A stretch of 64,000 nt of DNA from Hydractinia symbiolongicarpus. Its lineage: Eukaryota > Cnidaria > Hydrozoa > Anthoathecata > Hydractiniidae. Shown here one piece after another: positions 24,836-37,988 of this stretch. A program made the translations under genes and the position numbers. Numbering within the stretch: position 1 is the stretch's first letter; every line of letters begins with the position of its first letter. The stretch spans positions 5,458,001 through 5,522,000 of the forward strand of contig NC_079884.1 of NCBI RefSeq assembly GCF_029227915.1, given 5' to 3'. The notes below the pieces were generated by a model that was not told the origin of the DNA, did not search any database, and worked only from the letters and a program-made list of their open reading frames with translations.

Positions 24836-27800
24836 GGGAAATGAGTTTACTCCCTGGGTACTTTCTTTGTATACTTTTGACTATACGGGCCAAGCCCGGG
24901 ATTTACGGGAAATCGCGGGTTTTCGTTTGCCGGCGATTAAACTGCTTTTATTCAGCGTCTCATCAAAAATGAAAACATTCTTGAAAACTACAAGTCTCAT
25001 GCGCTATAGTGGTGAAATAATAATTTAAAAAATCGTTTGGGAAATGAGTTTACTCCCTGGGTACTTTCTTTGTATACTTTTGACTATACGGGCCGAGTCC
25101 GGGATTTAGGGAAATCGCAGGTTTTCGTTTGCCAGCGATTAAACTGCTTTTATTCAGCGTCTCATCAAAAATGAAAACATTTCTAAAAACTACAAGTCTC
25201 ATGCGCTATAGTGGTGAAATAATAATTTAAAAAATCGTTTGGGAAATGAGTTTACTCCCTGGGTACTTTCTTTGTATACTTTTGACTATACGGGCCGAGT
25301 CCGGGATTTAGGGAAATCGCAGGTTTTCGTTTGCCGGCGATTAAACTGCTTTTATTCAGCGTCTCATCAAAAATGAAAACATTTCTAAAAACTACAAGTC
25401 TCATGCGCTATAGTGGTGAAATAATAATTTAAAAAATCGTTTGGGAAATGAGTTTACTCCCTGGGTACTTTCTTTGTATACTTTTGACTATACGGGCCGA
25501 GTCCAGGATTTACGGAAATCGCAGGTTTTCGTTTGCCGGCGATTAAACTTCTTTTATTCAGCGTCTTATCAAAAATGAAAACATTTTTAAAAACTACAAG
25601 TCTCATGCGTTTTAGTGAGGAAAAAGTAATTTAAAAAATCGTTCGGGAAATGAGTTTACTCCCTGGGTACTTTCTTTGTATACTTTTGAATATACGGGCC
25701 AAGCCGGTATTTACGGGAAATCGCGGGTTTTCGTTTGCCGGCGATTAAACTTCTTTTATTCAGCGTCTCATCAAAAATGAAAACATTTTTAAAAACTACA
25801 GGTCTTATGAGTTTTAGTGGTGAAAAAATAATTTAAAAAATCGTTCGGGAAATGAGTTTACTCACAGGGTACTTTCTTTGTATACTTTTGACTATACGGG
25901 CCGAGTCCGGGATTTACGGGAAATCGCGGATTTTCGTTTGCCGGCGATTAAACTTCTTTTATTCAGCGTCCCATCAAATATGAAAATATTTTTGAAAACT
26001 ACAAGTCTCATGCGTTTAGTGGTAAAAAAATAATATAAAAAATCGTTCGGGAAATGAGTTTACTCCCTGGGTACTTTCTTTGTATACTTTTGACTATATG
26101 GGCCAAGCCCGGGATATACGGGAAATCGCGGGTTTTCGTTTGCCAGCGATTAAACTTCTTTTATTCAGCGTCTCATCAAAAATGAAAACATTTTTAAAAA
26201 CTACAAGTCTTATGCGTTTTAGTGGTGAAAAAATAATTTAAAAAATCGTTCTGGAAATGAGTTTACTCCCTGGGTACTTTCTTTGTATACTTTTGACTAT
26301 ACGGGCCGAGTCCGGGATTTAGGGAAATCGCAGGTTTTCGTTTGCCGGTGATTAAACTGCTTTTATTCAGCGTCTCATCAAAAATGAAAACATTTTTGAA
26401 AACTACAAGTCTCATGCGTTTTAGTGGTGAAAAAGTAATTTAAAAAATCGTTCGGGAAATGAGTTTACTCCCTGGGTACTTTCTTTGTATACTTTTGACT
26501 ATACGGGCCAAGCCCGGGATTTACGGGAAATCGCGGGTTTTCGTTTGCCGGCGATTAAACTGCTTTTATTCAGCGTCTCATCAAAAATGAAAACATTTTT
26601 AAAAACTACAAGTCTCATGGGCTTTAGTGGTGAAATAGTAATTTAAAAAATCGTTTGGGAAATGAGTTTACTCCCTGGGTACTTTCTTTGTATACTTTTT
26701 GACTATACGGGCCAAGCCCGGGATTTACGGGAAATCGCGGGTTTTCGTTTGCCGGCGATTTAACTGCTTTTATTCAGCGTGTCATCAAAAATGAAAACAT
26801 TCTTGAAAACTGCAAGTCTCATGCGTTTTAGTGGTGAAATAATAATGTAAAAAATCGTTTGGGAAATGAATTTACTCCCTGGGTACTTTCTTTGTATACT
26901 TTTGACTATACGGGCCGAGTCCGGGATTTAGGGAAATCGCAGGTTTTCGTTTGCCGGCGATTAAACTGCTTTTATTCAGCGTCTCATCAAAAATGAAAAC
27001 ATTTTTTGAAAACTACAAGTCTCATGCGTTTTAGTGGTGAAAAAATAATTTAAAAAATCGTTCTGAAAATGAGTTTACTCCCTGGGTACTTTCTTTGTAT
27101 ACTTTTGACTATACGGGCCGAGTCCGGGATTTAGGGAAATCGCAGGTTTACGTTTGCCGGCGATTAAACTGCTTTTATTCAGCGTCTCATCAAAAATGAA
27201 AACATTTTTAAAAACTACAAGTCTCATGCGTTTAGTGGTAAAAAAATAATATAAAAAATCGTTCGGGAAATGAATTTACTCCCTGGGTACTTTCTTTGTA
27301 TACTTTTGACTATACGGGCCAAGCCCGGGATATACGGGAAATCGCGGGTTTTCGTTTGCCGGCGATTAAACTTCTTTTATTCAGCGTCTCATCAAAAATG
27401 AAAACATTTTTAAAAACTACAAGTCTTATGCGTTTTAGTTGTGAAAAAATAATTTAAAAAATCGTTTTGAAAATGAGTTTACTCCCTGGATACTTTCTTT
27501 GTATACATTCGACTATACGGGCCAAGCCCGGGATTTACGGGAAATCGCGGGTTTTCGTTTTCCGGCGATTAAACCTCTTTCATTAAGCGTCTCATCAAAA
27601 ATGAAAACATTTTTAAAAACTACAAGTCTCATGCGTTTTAGTGGTGAAAAAAAAATTTAAAAAATCGTTCGGGAAATGAGTTTACTCCCTGGGTACTTTC
27701 TTTGTATACATTCGACTATACGGGCCAAGCCCCGGATTTACGGGAAAACGCGGGATTTCGTTTGCCGGCGATTAAACCTCTTTCATTAAGCGTCTCATCA

Positions 27801-30300
27801 AAAATGAAAACATTTTTGAAAACTACTAGTCTCATGCGCTTTAGTGGAGAAAAAATAATTGAAAAAATCGTTTGGGAAATGAGTTTACTCCCTGGGTACT
27901 TTCTTTGTATACTTTTGACTATACGGGCCGAGTCCGGGATTTACGGGAAATCGCGGATTTTCGTTTGCCGGCGATTAAACTTCTTTTATTCAGCGTCCCA
28001 TCAAATATGAAAATATTTTTGAAAACTACAAGTCTCATGCGTTTAGTGGTAAAAAAATAATATAAAAAATCGTTCGGGAAATGAGTTTACTCCCTGGGTA
28101 CTTTCTTTGTATACTTTTGACTATACGGGCCAAGCCCGGATTATACGCGAAATCGCGGGTTTTCGTTTGCCGGCGATTAAACTTCTTTTATTCAGCGTCT
28201 CATCAAAAATGAAAACATTTTTAAAAACTACAAGTCTTATGCGTTTTAGTGGCGAAAAAATAATTTAAAAAATCGTTCTGAAAATGAGTTTACTCCCTGG
28301 GTACTTTCTTTGTATACTTTTGACTATACGGGCCGAGTCCGGGATTTAGGGAAATCGCAGGTTTTCGTTTGCCGGCGATTAAACTGCTCTTATTCAGCGT
28401 CTCATCAAAAATGAAAACATTTTTAAAAACTACAAGTCTCATGGGCTTTAGTGGTGAAATAGTAATTTAAAAAATCGTTTGGGAAATGAGTTTACTCCCT
28501 GGGTACTTTCTTTGTATACTTTTGACTATACGGGCCAAGCCCGGGATTTACGGGAAATCGCGGGTTTTCGTTTGCCGGCGATTAAACTGCTTTTATTCAG
28601 CGTCTCATCAAAAATGAAAACATTCTTGAAAACTACAAGTCTCATGCGCTATAGTGGTGAAATAATAATTTAAAAAATCGTTTGGGAAATGAGTTTACTC
28701 CCTGGGTACTTTCTTTGTATACTTTTGACTATACGGGCCGAGTCCGGGATTTAGGGAAATCGCAGGTTTTCGTTTGCCAGCGATTAAACTGCTTTTATTC
28801 AGCGTCTCATCAAAAATGAAAACATTTCTAAAAACTACAAGTCTCATGCGCTATAGTGGTGAAATAATAATTTAAAAAATCGTTTGGGAAATGAGTTTAC
28901 TCCCTGGGTACTTTCTTTGTATACTTTTGACTATACGGGCCGAGTCCGGGATTTAGGGAAATCGCAGGTTTTCGTTTGCCGGCGATTAAACTGCTTTTAT
29001 TCAGCGTCTCATCAAAAATGAAAACATTTTTGAAAACTACAAGTCTCATGCGTTTTAGTGGTGAAAAAGTAATTTAAAAAATCGTTCGGGAAATGAGTTT
29101 ACTCCCTGGGTACTTTCTTTGTATACTTTTGACTATACGGGCCAAGCCCGCGATTTACGGGAAATCGCGGGTTTTCGTTTGCCGGCGATTAAACTGCTTT
29201 TATTCAGCGTCTCATCAAAAATGAAAACATTCTTGAAAACTACAAGTCTCATGCGTTTTAGTGGTGAAATAATAATTTAAAAAATCGTTTGGGAAATGAG
29301 TTTACTCCCTGGGTACTTTCTTTGTATACTTTTGACTATACGGGCCGAGTCCAGGATTTACGGAAATCGCAGGTTTTCGTTTGCCGGCGATTAAACTTCT
29401 TTTATTCAGCGTCTTATCAAAAATGAAAACATTTTTAAAAACTACAAGTCTCATGCGTTTTAGTGAGGAAAAAGTAATTTAAAAAATCGTTCGGGAAATG
29501 AGTTTACTCCCTGGGTACTTTCTTTGTATACTTTTGAATATACGGGCCAAGCCGGTATTTACGGGAAATCGCGGGTTTTCGTTTGCCGGCGATTAAACTT
29601 CTTTTATTCAGCGTCTCATCAAAAATGAAAACATTTTTAAAAACTACAGGTCTTATGAGTTTTAGTGGTGAAAAAATAATTTAAAAAATCGTTCGGGAAA
29701 TGAGTTTACTCACAGGGTACTTTCTTTGTATACTTTTGACTATACGGGCCGAGTCCGGGATTTACGGGAAATCGCGGATTTTCGTTTGCCGGCGATTAAA
29801 CTTCTTTTATTCAGCGTCCCATCAAATATGAAAATATTTTTGAAAACTACAAGTCTCATGCGTTTAGTGGTAAAAAAATAATATAAAAAATCGTTCGGGA
29901 AATGAGTTTACTCCCTGGGTACTTTCTTTGTATACTTTTGACTATATGGGCCAAGCCCGGGATATACGGGAAATCGCGGGTTTTCGTTTGCCAGCGATTA
30001 AACTTCTTTTATTCAGCGTCTCATCAAAAATGAAAACATTTTTAAAAACTACAAGTCTTATGCGTTTTAGTGGTGAAAAAATAATTTAAAAAATCGTTCT
30101 GGAAATGAGTTTACTCCCTGGGTACTTTCTTTGTATACTTTTGACTATACGGGCCGAGTCCGGGATTTAGGGAAATCGCAGGTTTTCGTTTGCCGGTGAT
30201 TAAACTGCTTTTATTCAGCGTCTCATCAAAAATGAAAACATTTTTGAAAACTACAAGTCTCATGCGTTTTAGTGGTGAAAAAGTAATTTAAAAAATCGTT
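24229..30300 (+). repeat. 18/19-mer superunit containing the 9-mer
   Basis: The segment starting at 24229 repeats from 27874 at an offset of 3645 bp (18 monomers). From about 25.4 kb the offset becomes 3848 bp (19 monomers): tttagtgagg at 25615 and 29463, the unique ctatatggg at about 26095 and 29943, and gccggtgatt near 26345 and 30194. The second unit gained one monomer near 28.9-29.3 kb. This is a higher-order repeat nested in a longer one. Confidence 0.82.
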
Positions 30301-33300
30301 CGGGAAATGAGTTTACTCCCTGGGTACTTTCTTTGTATACTTTTGACTATACGGGCCAAGCCCGGGATTTACGGGAAATCGCGGGTTTTCGTTTGCCGGC
30401 GATTAAACTGCTTTTATTCAGCGTCTCATCAAAAATGAAAACATTCTTGGAAACTACAAGTCTCATGCGCTATAGTGGTGAAATAATAATTTAAAAAATC
30501 GTTTGGGAAATGAGTTTACTCCCTGGGTACTTTCTTTGTATACTTTTGACTATACGGGCCGAGTCCGGGATTTAGGAAAATCGCAGGTTTTCGTTTGCCG
30601 GCGATTAAACTGCTTTTATTCAGCGTCTCATCAAAAATGAAAACATTTCTAAAAACTACAAGTCTCATGCGCTATAGTGGTGAAATAATAATTTAAAAAA
30701 TCGTTTGGGAAATGAGTTTACTCCCTGGGTACTTTCTTTGCATACTTTTGACTATACGGGCCGAGTCCGGGATTTAGGGAAATCGCAGGTTTTCGTTTGC
30801 CGGCGATTAAACTGCTTTTATTCAGCGTCCCATCAAATATGAAAATATTTTTGAAAACTACAAGTCTCATGCGTTTAGTGGTAAAAAAATAATATAAAAA
30901 ATCGTTCGGGAAATGAGTTTACTCCCTGGGTACTTTCTTTGTATACTTTTGACTATACGGGCCAAGCCCGGATTATACGCGAAATCGCGGGTTTTCGTTT
31001 GCCGGCGATTAAACTTCTTTTATTCAGCGTCTCATCAAAAATGAAAACATTTTTAAAAACTACAAGTCTTATGCGTTTTAGTGGCGAAAAAATAATTTAA
31101 AAAATCGTTCTGAAAATGAGTTTACTCCCTGGGTACTTTCTTTGTATACTTTTGACTATACGGGCCGAGTCCGTGATTTAGGGAAATCGCAGGTTTTCGT
31201 TTGCCGGCGATTAAACTGCTTTTATTCAGCGTCTCATCAAAAATGAAATCATTTTTAAAAACTACAAGTCTCATGGGCTTTAGTGGTGAAATAGTAATTT
31301 AAAAAATCGTTTGGGAAATGAGTTTACTCCCTGGGTACTTTCTTTGTATACTTTTGACTATACGGGCCAAGCCCGGGATTTACGGGAAATCGCGGGTTTT
31401 CGTTTGCCGGCGATTAAACTGCTTTTATTCAGCGTCTCATCAAAAATGAAAACATTCTTGAAAACTACAAGTCTCATGCGCTATAGTGGTGAAATAATAA
31501 TTTAAAAAATCGTTTGGGAAATGAGTTTACTCCCTGGGTACTTTCTTTGTATACTTTTGACTATACGGGCCGAGTCCGGGATTTAGGGAAATCGCAGGTT
31601 TTCGTTTGCCAGCGATTAAACTGCTTTTATTCAGCGTCTCATCAAAAATGAAAACATTTCTAAAAACTACAAGTCTCATGCGCTATAGTGGTGAAATAAT
31701 AATTTAAAAAATCGTTTGGGAAATGAGTTTACTCCCTGGTTACTTTCTTTGTATACTTTTGACTATACGGGCCGAGTCCGGGATTTAGGGAAATCGCAGG
31801 TTTTCGTTTGCCGGCGATTAAACTGCTTTTATTCAGCGTCTCATCAAAAATGAAAACATTTTTGAAAACTACAAGTCTCATGCGTTTTAGTGGTGAAAAA
31901 GTAATTTAAAAAATCGTTCGGGAAATGAGTTTACTCCCTGGGTACTTTCTTTGTATACTTTTGACTATACGGGCCAAGCCCGCGATTTACGGGAAATTGC
32001 GGGTTTTCGTTTGCCGGCGATTAAACTGCTTTTATTCAGCGTCTCATCAAAAATGAAAACATTCTTGAAAACTACAAGTCTCATGCGTTTTAGTGGTGAA
32101 ATAATAATTTAAAAAATCGTTTGGGAAATGAGTTTACTCCCTGGGTACTTTCTTTGTATACTTTTGACTATACGGGCCGAGTCCAGGATTTACGGAAATC
32201 GCAGGTTTTCGTTTGCCGGCGATTAAACTTCTTTTATTCAGCGTCTTATCAAAAATGAAAACATTTTTAAAAACTACAAGTCTCATGCGTTTTAGTGGTG
32301 AAAAAGTAATTTAAAAAATCGTTCGGGAAATGAGTTTACTCCCTGGGTACTTTCTTTGTATACTTTTGAATATACGGGCCAAGCCGGTATTTACGGGAAA
32401 TCGCGGGTTTTCGTTTGCCGGCAATTAAACTTCTTTTATTCAGCCTCTCATCAAAAATGAAAACATTTTTAAAAACTACAGGTCTTATGCGTTTTAGTGG
32501 TGAAAAAATAATTTAAAAAATCGTTCGGGAAATGAGTTTACTCACAGGGTACTTTCTTTGTATACTTTTGACTATACGGGCCGAGTCCGGGATTTACGGG
32601 AAATCGCGGATTTTCGTTTGCCGGCGATTAAACTTCTTTTATTCAGCGTCCCATCAAATATGAAAATATTTTTGAAAACTACAAGTCTCATGCGTTTAGT
32701 GGTAAAAAAATAATATAAAAAATCGTTCGGGAAATGAGTTTACTCCCTGGGTACTTTCTTTGTATACTTTTGACTATACGGGCCAAGCCCGGGATATACG
32801 GGAAATCGCGGGTTTTCGTTTGCCAGCGATTAAACTTCTTTTATTCAGCGTCTCATCAAAAATGAAAACATTTTTAAAAACTACAAGTCTTATGCGTTTT
32901 AGTGGTGAAAAAATAATTTAAAAAATCGTTCTGGAAATGAGTTTACTCCCTGGGTACTTTCTTTGTATACTTTTGACTATACGGGCCGAGTCCGGGATTT
33001 AGGGAAATCACAGGTTTTCGTTTGCCGGCGATTAAACTGCTTTTATTCAGCGTCTCATCAAAAATGAAAACATTTTTGAAAACTACAAGTCTCATGCGTT
33101 TTAGTGGTGAAAAAGTAATTTAAAAAATCGTTCGGGAAATGAGTTTACTCTCTGGGTACTTTCTTTGTATACTTTTGACTATACGGGCCAATCCCGGGAT
33201 TTACGGGAAATCGCGGGTTTTCGTTTGCCGGCGATTAAACTGCTTTTATTCAGCGTCTCATCAAAAATGAAAACATTCTTGAAAACTACAAGTCTCATGC

Positions 33301-33660
33301 GCTATAGTGGTGAAATAATAATTTAAAAAATCGTTTGGGAAATGAGTTTACTCCCTGGGTACTTTCTTTGTATACTTTTGACTATACGGGCCGAGTCCGG
33401 GATTTAGGGAAATCGCAGGTTTTCGTTTGCCGGCGATTAAACTGCTTTTATTTAGCGTCTCATCAAAAATGAAAACATTTCTAAAAACTACAAGTCTCAT
33501 GCGCTATAGTGGTGAAATAATAATTTAAAAAATCGTTTGGGAAATGAGTTTACTCCCTGGGTACTTTCTTTGTATACTTTTGACAATACGGGCCGAGTCC
33601 GGGATTTAGGGAAATCGCAGGTTTTCGTTTGCCGGCGATTAAACTGCTTTTATTCAGCGT
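28481..33660 (+). repeat. 14-mer duplication (2832-bp offset)
   Basis: The segment 28481 to about 30.8 kb matches 31313 to about 33.65 kb at 2832 bp. The marker ccaagcccgcgattta is at about 29147 and 31979, and again at 33800 (nine monomers later). Before the second copy there is a Z/X chimeric monomer near 30.7-30.9 kb, which probably marks the exchange point. Confidence 0.78.
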
Positions 33661-34347
33661 CTCATCGAAAATGAAAACATTTTTGAAAACTACAAGTCTC
33701 ATGCGTTTTAGTGGTGAAAAAGTAATTTAAAAAATCGTTCGGGAAATGAGTTTACTCCCTGGGTACTTTCTTTGTATACTTTTGACTATACGGGCCAAGC
33801 CCGCGATTTACGGGAAATCGCGGGTTTTCGTTTGCCGGCGATTAAACTGCTTTTATTCAGCGTCTCATCAAAAATGAAAACATTCTTGAAAACTACAAGT
33901 CTCATGCGTTTTAGTGGTGAAATAATAATTTAAAAAATCGTTTGGGAAATGAGTTTACTCCCTGGGTACTTTCTTTGTATACTTTTGACTATACGGGCCG
34001 AGTCCATGATTTACGGAAATCGCAGGTTTTCGTTTGCCGGCGATTAAACTTTTTTTATTCAGCATCTTATCAAAAATGAAAACATTTTTAAAAACTACAA
34101 GTCTCATGCGTTTTAGTGGTGAAAAAGTAATTTAAAAAATCGTTCGGGAAATGAGTTCACTCCCTGGGTACTTTCTTTGTATACTTTTGAATATACGGTC
34201 CAAGCCGGTATTTACGGGAAATCGCGGGTTTTCGTTTGCCGGCGATTAAACTTCTTTTATTCACCGTCTCATCAAAAATGAAAACATTTTTAAAAACTAC
34301 AGGTCTTATGCGTTTTAGTGGTGAAAAAATAATTTAAAAAATCGTTC

Positions 34348-36371
34348 CGGAAATGAATTTACTCACAGGGTACTTTCTTTGTATACTTTTGACTATACGG
34401 GTCGAGTCCGGGATTTACGGGAAATCGCGGATTTTCGTTTGCCGGCGATTAAACTTCTTTTATTCAGCGTCCCATCAAGTATGAAAATATTTTTGAAAAC
34501 TACAAGTCTCATGCGTTTAGTGGTAAAAAAATAATATAAAAAATCGTTCGGGAAATGAGTTTACTCCCTGGGTACTTTCTTTGTATACTTTTGACTATAC
34601 GGGCCAAGCCGGTATTTACGGGAAATCGCGGGTTTTCGTTTGCCGGCGATTAAACTTCTTTTATTCACCGTCTCATCAAAAATGAAAACATTTTTAAAAA
34701 CTACAGGTCTAATGCGTTTTAGTGGTGAAAAAATAATTTAAAAAATCGTTCGGGAAATGAGTTTACTCACAGGGTACTTTCTTTGTATACTTTTGACTAT
34801 ACGGGCCGAGTCCGGGATTTACGGGAAATCGCGGATTTTCGTTTGCCGGCGATTAAACTTCTTTTATTCAGCGTCCCATCAAATATGAAAATATTTTTGA
34901 AAACTACAAGTCTCATGCGTTTAGTGGTAAAAAAATAATATAAAAAATCGTTCGGGAAATGAGTTTACTCCCTGGGTACTTTCTTTGTATACTTTTGACT
35001 ATACGGGCCAAGCCCGGGATATACGGGAAATCGCGGGTTTTCGTTTGCCAGCGATTAAACTTCTTTTATTCAGCGTCTCATCAAAAATGAAAACATTTTT
35101 AAAAACTACAAGTCTTATGCGTTTTAGTGGTGAAAAAATAATTTAAAAAATCGTTCTGGAAATGAGTTTACTCCCTGGGTACTTTCTTTGTATACTTTTG
35201 ACTATACGGGCCGAGTCCGGGATTTAGGGAAATCGCAGGTTTTCGTTTGCCGGCGATTAAACTGCTTTTATTCACCGTCTCATCAAAAATGAAAACATTT
35301 TTAAAAACTACAGGTCTTATGCGTTTTAGTGGTGAAAAAATAATTTAAAAAATCGTTCCGGAAATGAATTTACTCACAGGGTACTTTCTTTGTATACTTT
35401 TGACTATACGGGCCGAGTCCGGGATTTACGGGAAATCGCGGATTTTCGTTTGCCGGCGATTAAACTTCTTTTATTCAGCGTCCCATCAAGTATGAAAATA
35501 TTTTTGAATACTACAAGTCTCATGCGTTTAGTGGTAAAAAAATAATATAAAAAATCGTTCGGGAAATGAGTTTACTCCCTGGGTACTTTCTTTGTATACT
35601 TTTGACTATACGGGCCAAGCCGGTATTTACGGGAAATCGCGGGTTTTCGTTTGCCGGCGATTAAACTTCTTTTATTCACCGTCTCATCAAAAATGAAAAC
35701 ATTTTTAAAAACTACAGGTCTAATGCGTTTTAGTGGTGAAAAAATAATTTAAAAAATCGTTCGGGAAATGAGTTTACTCACAGGGTACTTTCTTTGTATA
35801 CTTTTGACTATACGGGCCGAGTCCGGGATTTACGGGAAATCGCGGATTTTCGTTTGCCGGCGATTAAACTTCTTTTATTCAGCGTCCCATCAAATATGAA
35901 AATATTTTTGAAAACTACAAGTCTCATGCGTTTAGTGGTAAAAAAATAATATAAAAAATCGTTCGGGAAATGAGTTTACTCCCTGGGTACTTTCTTTGTA
36001 TACTTTTGACTATACGGGCCAAGCCCGGGATATACGGGAAATCGCGGGTTTTCGTTTGCCAGCGATTAAACTTCTTTTATTCAGCGTCTCATCAAAAATG
36101 AAAACATTTTTAAAAACTACAAGTCTTATGCGTTTTAGTGGTGAAAAAATAATTTAAAAAATCGTTCTGGAAATGAGTTTACTCCCTGGGTACTTTCTTT
36201 GTATACTTTTGACTATACGGGCCGAGTCCGGGATTTAGGGAAATCGCAGGTTTTCGTTTGCCGGCGATTAAACTGCTTTTATTCAGCGTCTTATCAAAAA
36301 TGAAAACAATTTTGAAAACTAAAAGTCTCATGCGTTTTAGTGGTGAAAAAGTAATTTAAAAAATCGTTCGG
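34348..36371 (+). repeat. 5-mer higher-order repeat (about 1012 bp), two copies
   Basis: The order is X, a ccaagccggtattta monomer, X, Y, Z, repeated twice. Private markers are ttcaccgtctc at about 34261, 34665, 35272 and 35677, and catcaagtatg at about 34478 and 35490. The Z monomer at 35159 switches to the ttcaccg form in its second half, a junction between units. Confidence 0.84.
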
Positions 36372-36774
36372 GAAATGAGTTTACTCCCTGGGTACTTTCT
36401 TTGTATACTTTTGAATATACGGGCCAAGCCGGGATTTACGGGAAATCGTGGGTTTTCGTTTGCCGGCGATTAAACTTCTTTTATTCAGCGTCTCATCAAA
36501 AATGAAAACATTCTTGAAAACTACAAGTCTCATGCGTTTTAGTGATGAAATAATAATTTAAAAAATCGTTTGGGAAATGAGTTTACTCCCTGGGTACTTT
36601 CTTTGTATACTTTTGACTATACGGGCAGAGTCCAGGATTTACGGGAAATCGCAGGTTTTCGTTTGCCGGCTATTAAACTCCTTTCATTCAGCGTCTCATC
36701 AAAAATGAAAACATTTTTAAAAACTACAAGTCTCATGCGTTTTAGTGGTGAAAAAGTAATTTAAAAAATCGTTC

Positions 36775-37988
36775 GGGAAATGAGTTTACTCCCTGGGTAC
36801 TTTCTTTGTATACTTTTGAATATACGGGCCAAGCCGGTATTTACGGGAAATCGCGGGTTTTCCTTTGCCGGCGATTAAACTTCTTTTATTCAGCGTCTCA
36901 TCAAAAATGAAAACATTTTTAAAAACTACAGGTCTTATGCGTTTTAGTGGTGAAAAAATAATTTAAAAAATCGTTCGGGAAATGAGTTTACTCACAGGGT
37001 ACTTTCTTTGTATACTTTTGACTATACGTGCCGAGTCTGGGATTTACGGGAAATCGCGGATTTTCGTTTGCCGGCGATTAAACTTCTTTTATTCAGCGTC
37101 CCATCAAATATGAAAATATTTTTGAAAACTACAAGTCTCATGCGTTTAGTGGTAAAAAAATAATATAAAAAATCGTTCGGGAAAAGAGTTTACTCCCTGG
37201 GTACTTTCTTTGTATACTTTTGACTATACGGGCCAAGCCCGGGATATACGGGAAATCGCGGGTTTTCGTTTGCCAGCGATTAAACTTCTTTTATTCAGCG
37301 TCTCATCAAAAATGAAAACATTTTTAAAAACTACAAGTCTTATGCGTTTTAGTGGTGAAAAAATAATTTAAAAAATCGTTCGGGAAATGAGTTTACTCCC
37401 TGGGTACTTTCTTTGTATACTTTTGAATATACGGGCCAAGCCGGTATTTACGGGAAATCGCGGGTTTTCGTTTTCCGGCGATTAAACTTCTTTTATTCAG
37501 CGTCTCATCAAAAATGAAAACATTTTTAAAAACTACAGGTCTTATGCGTTTTAGTGGTGAAAAAATAATTTAAAAAATCGTTCGGGAAATGAGTTTACTC
37601 ACAGGGTACTTTCTTTGTATACTTTTGACTATACGTGCCGAGTCTGGGATTTACGGTAAATCGCGGATTTTCGTTTGCCGGCGATTAAACTTCTTTTATT
37701 CAGCGTCCCATCAAATATGAAAATATTTTTGAAAACTACAAGTCTCATGCGTTTAGTGGTAAGAAAATAATATAAAAAATCGTTCGGGAAAAGAGTTTAC
37801 TCCCTGGGTACTTTCTTTGTATACTTTTGACTATACGGGCCAAGCCCGGGATATACGGGAAATCGCGGGTTTTCGTTTGCCAGCGATTAAACTTCTTTTA
37901 TTCAGCGTCTCATCAAAAATGAAAACATTTTTAAAAACTACAAGTCTTATGCGTTTTAGTGGTGAAAAAATAATTTAAAAAATCGTTC
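36775..37988 (+). repeat. 3-mer higher-order repeat (607 bp), two copies
   Basis: Copies are 36775-37381 and 37382-37988. Each has a gaatatacgg/ccggtattta monomer, a class X with acgtgccgagtctggg, and a class Y whose start is mutated to gggaaaagag. Confidence 0.84.
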
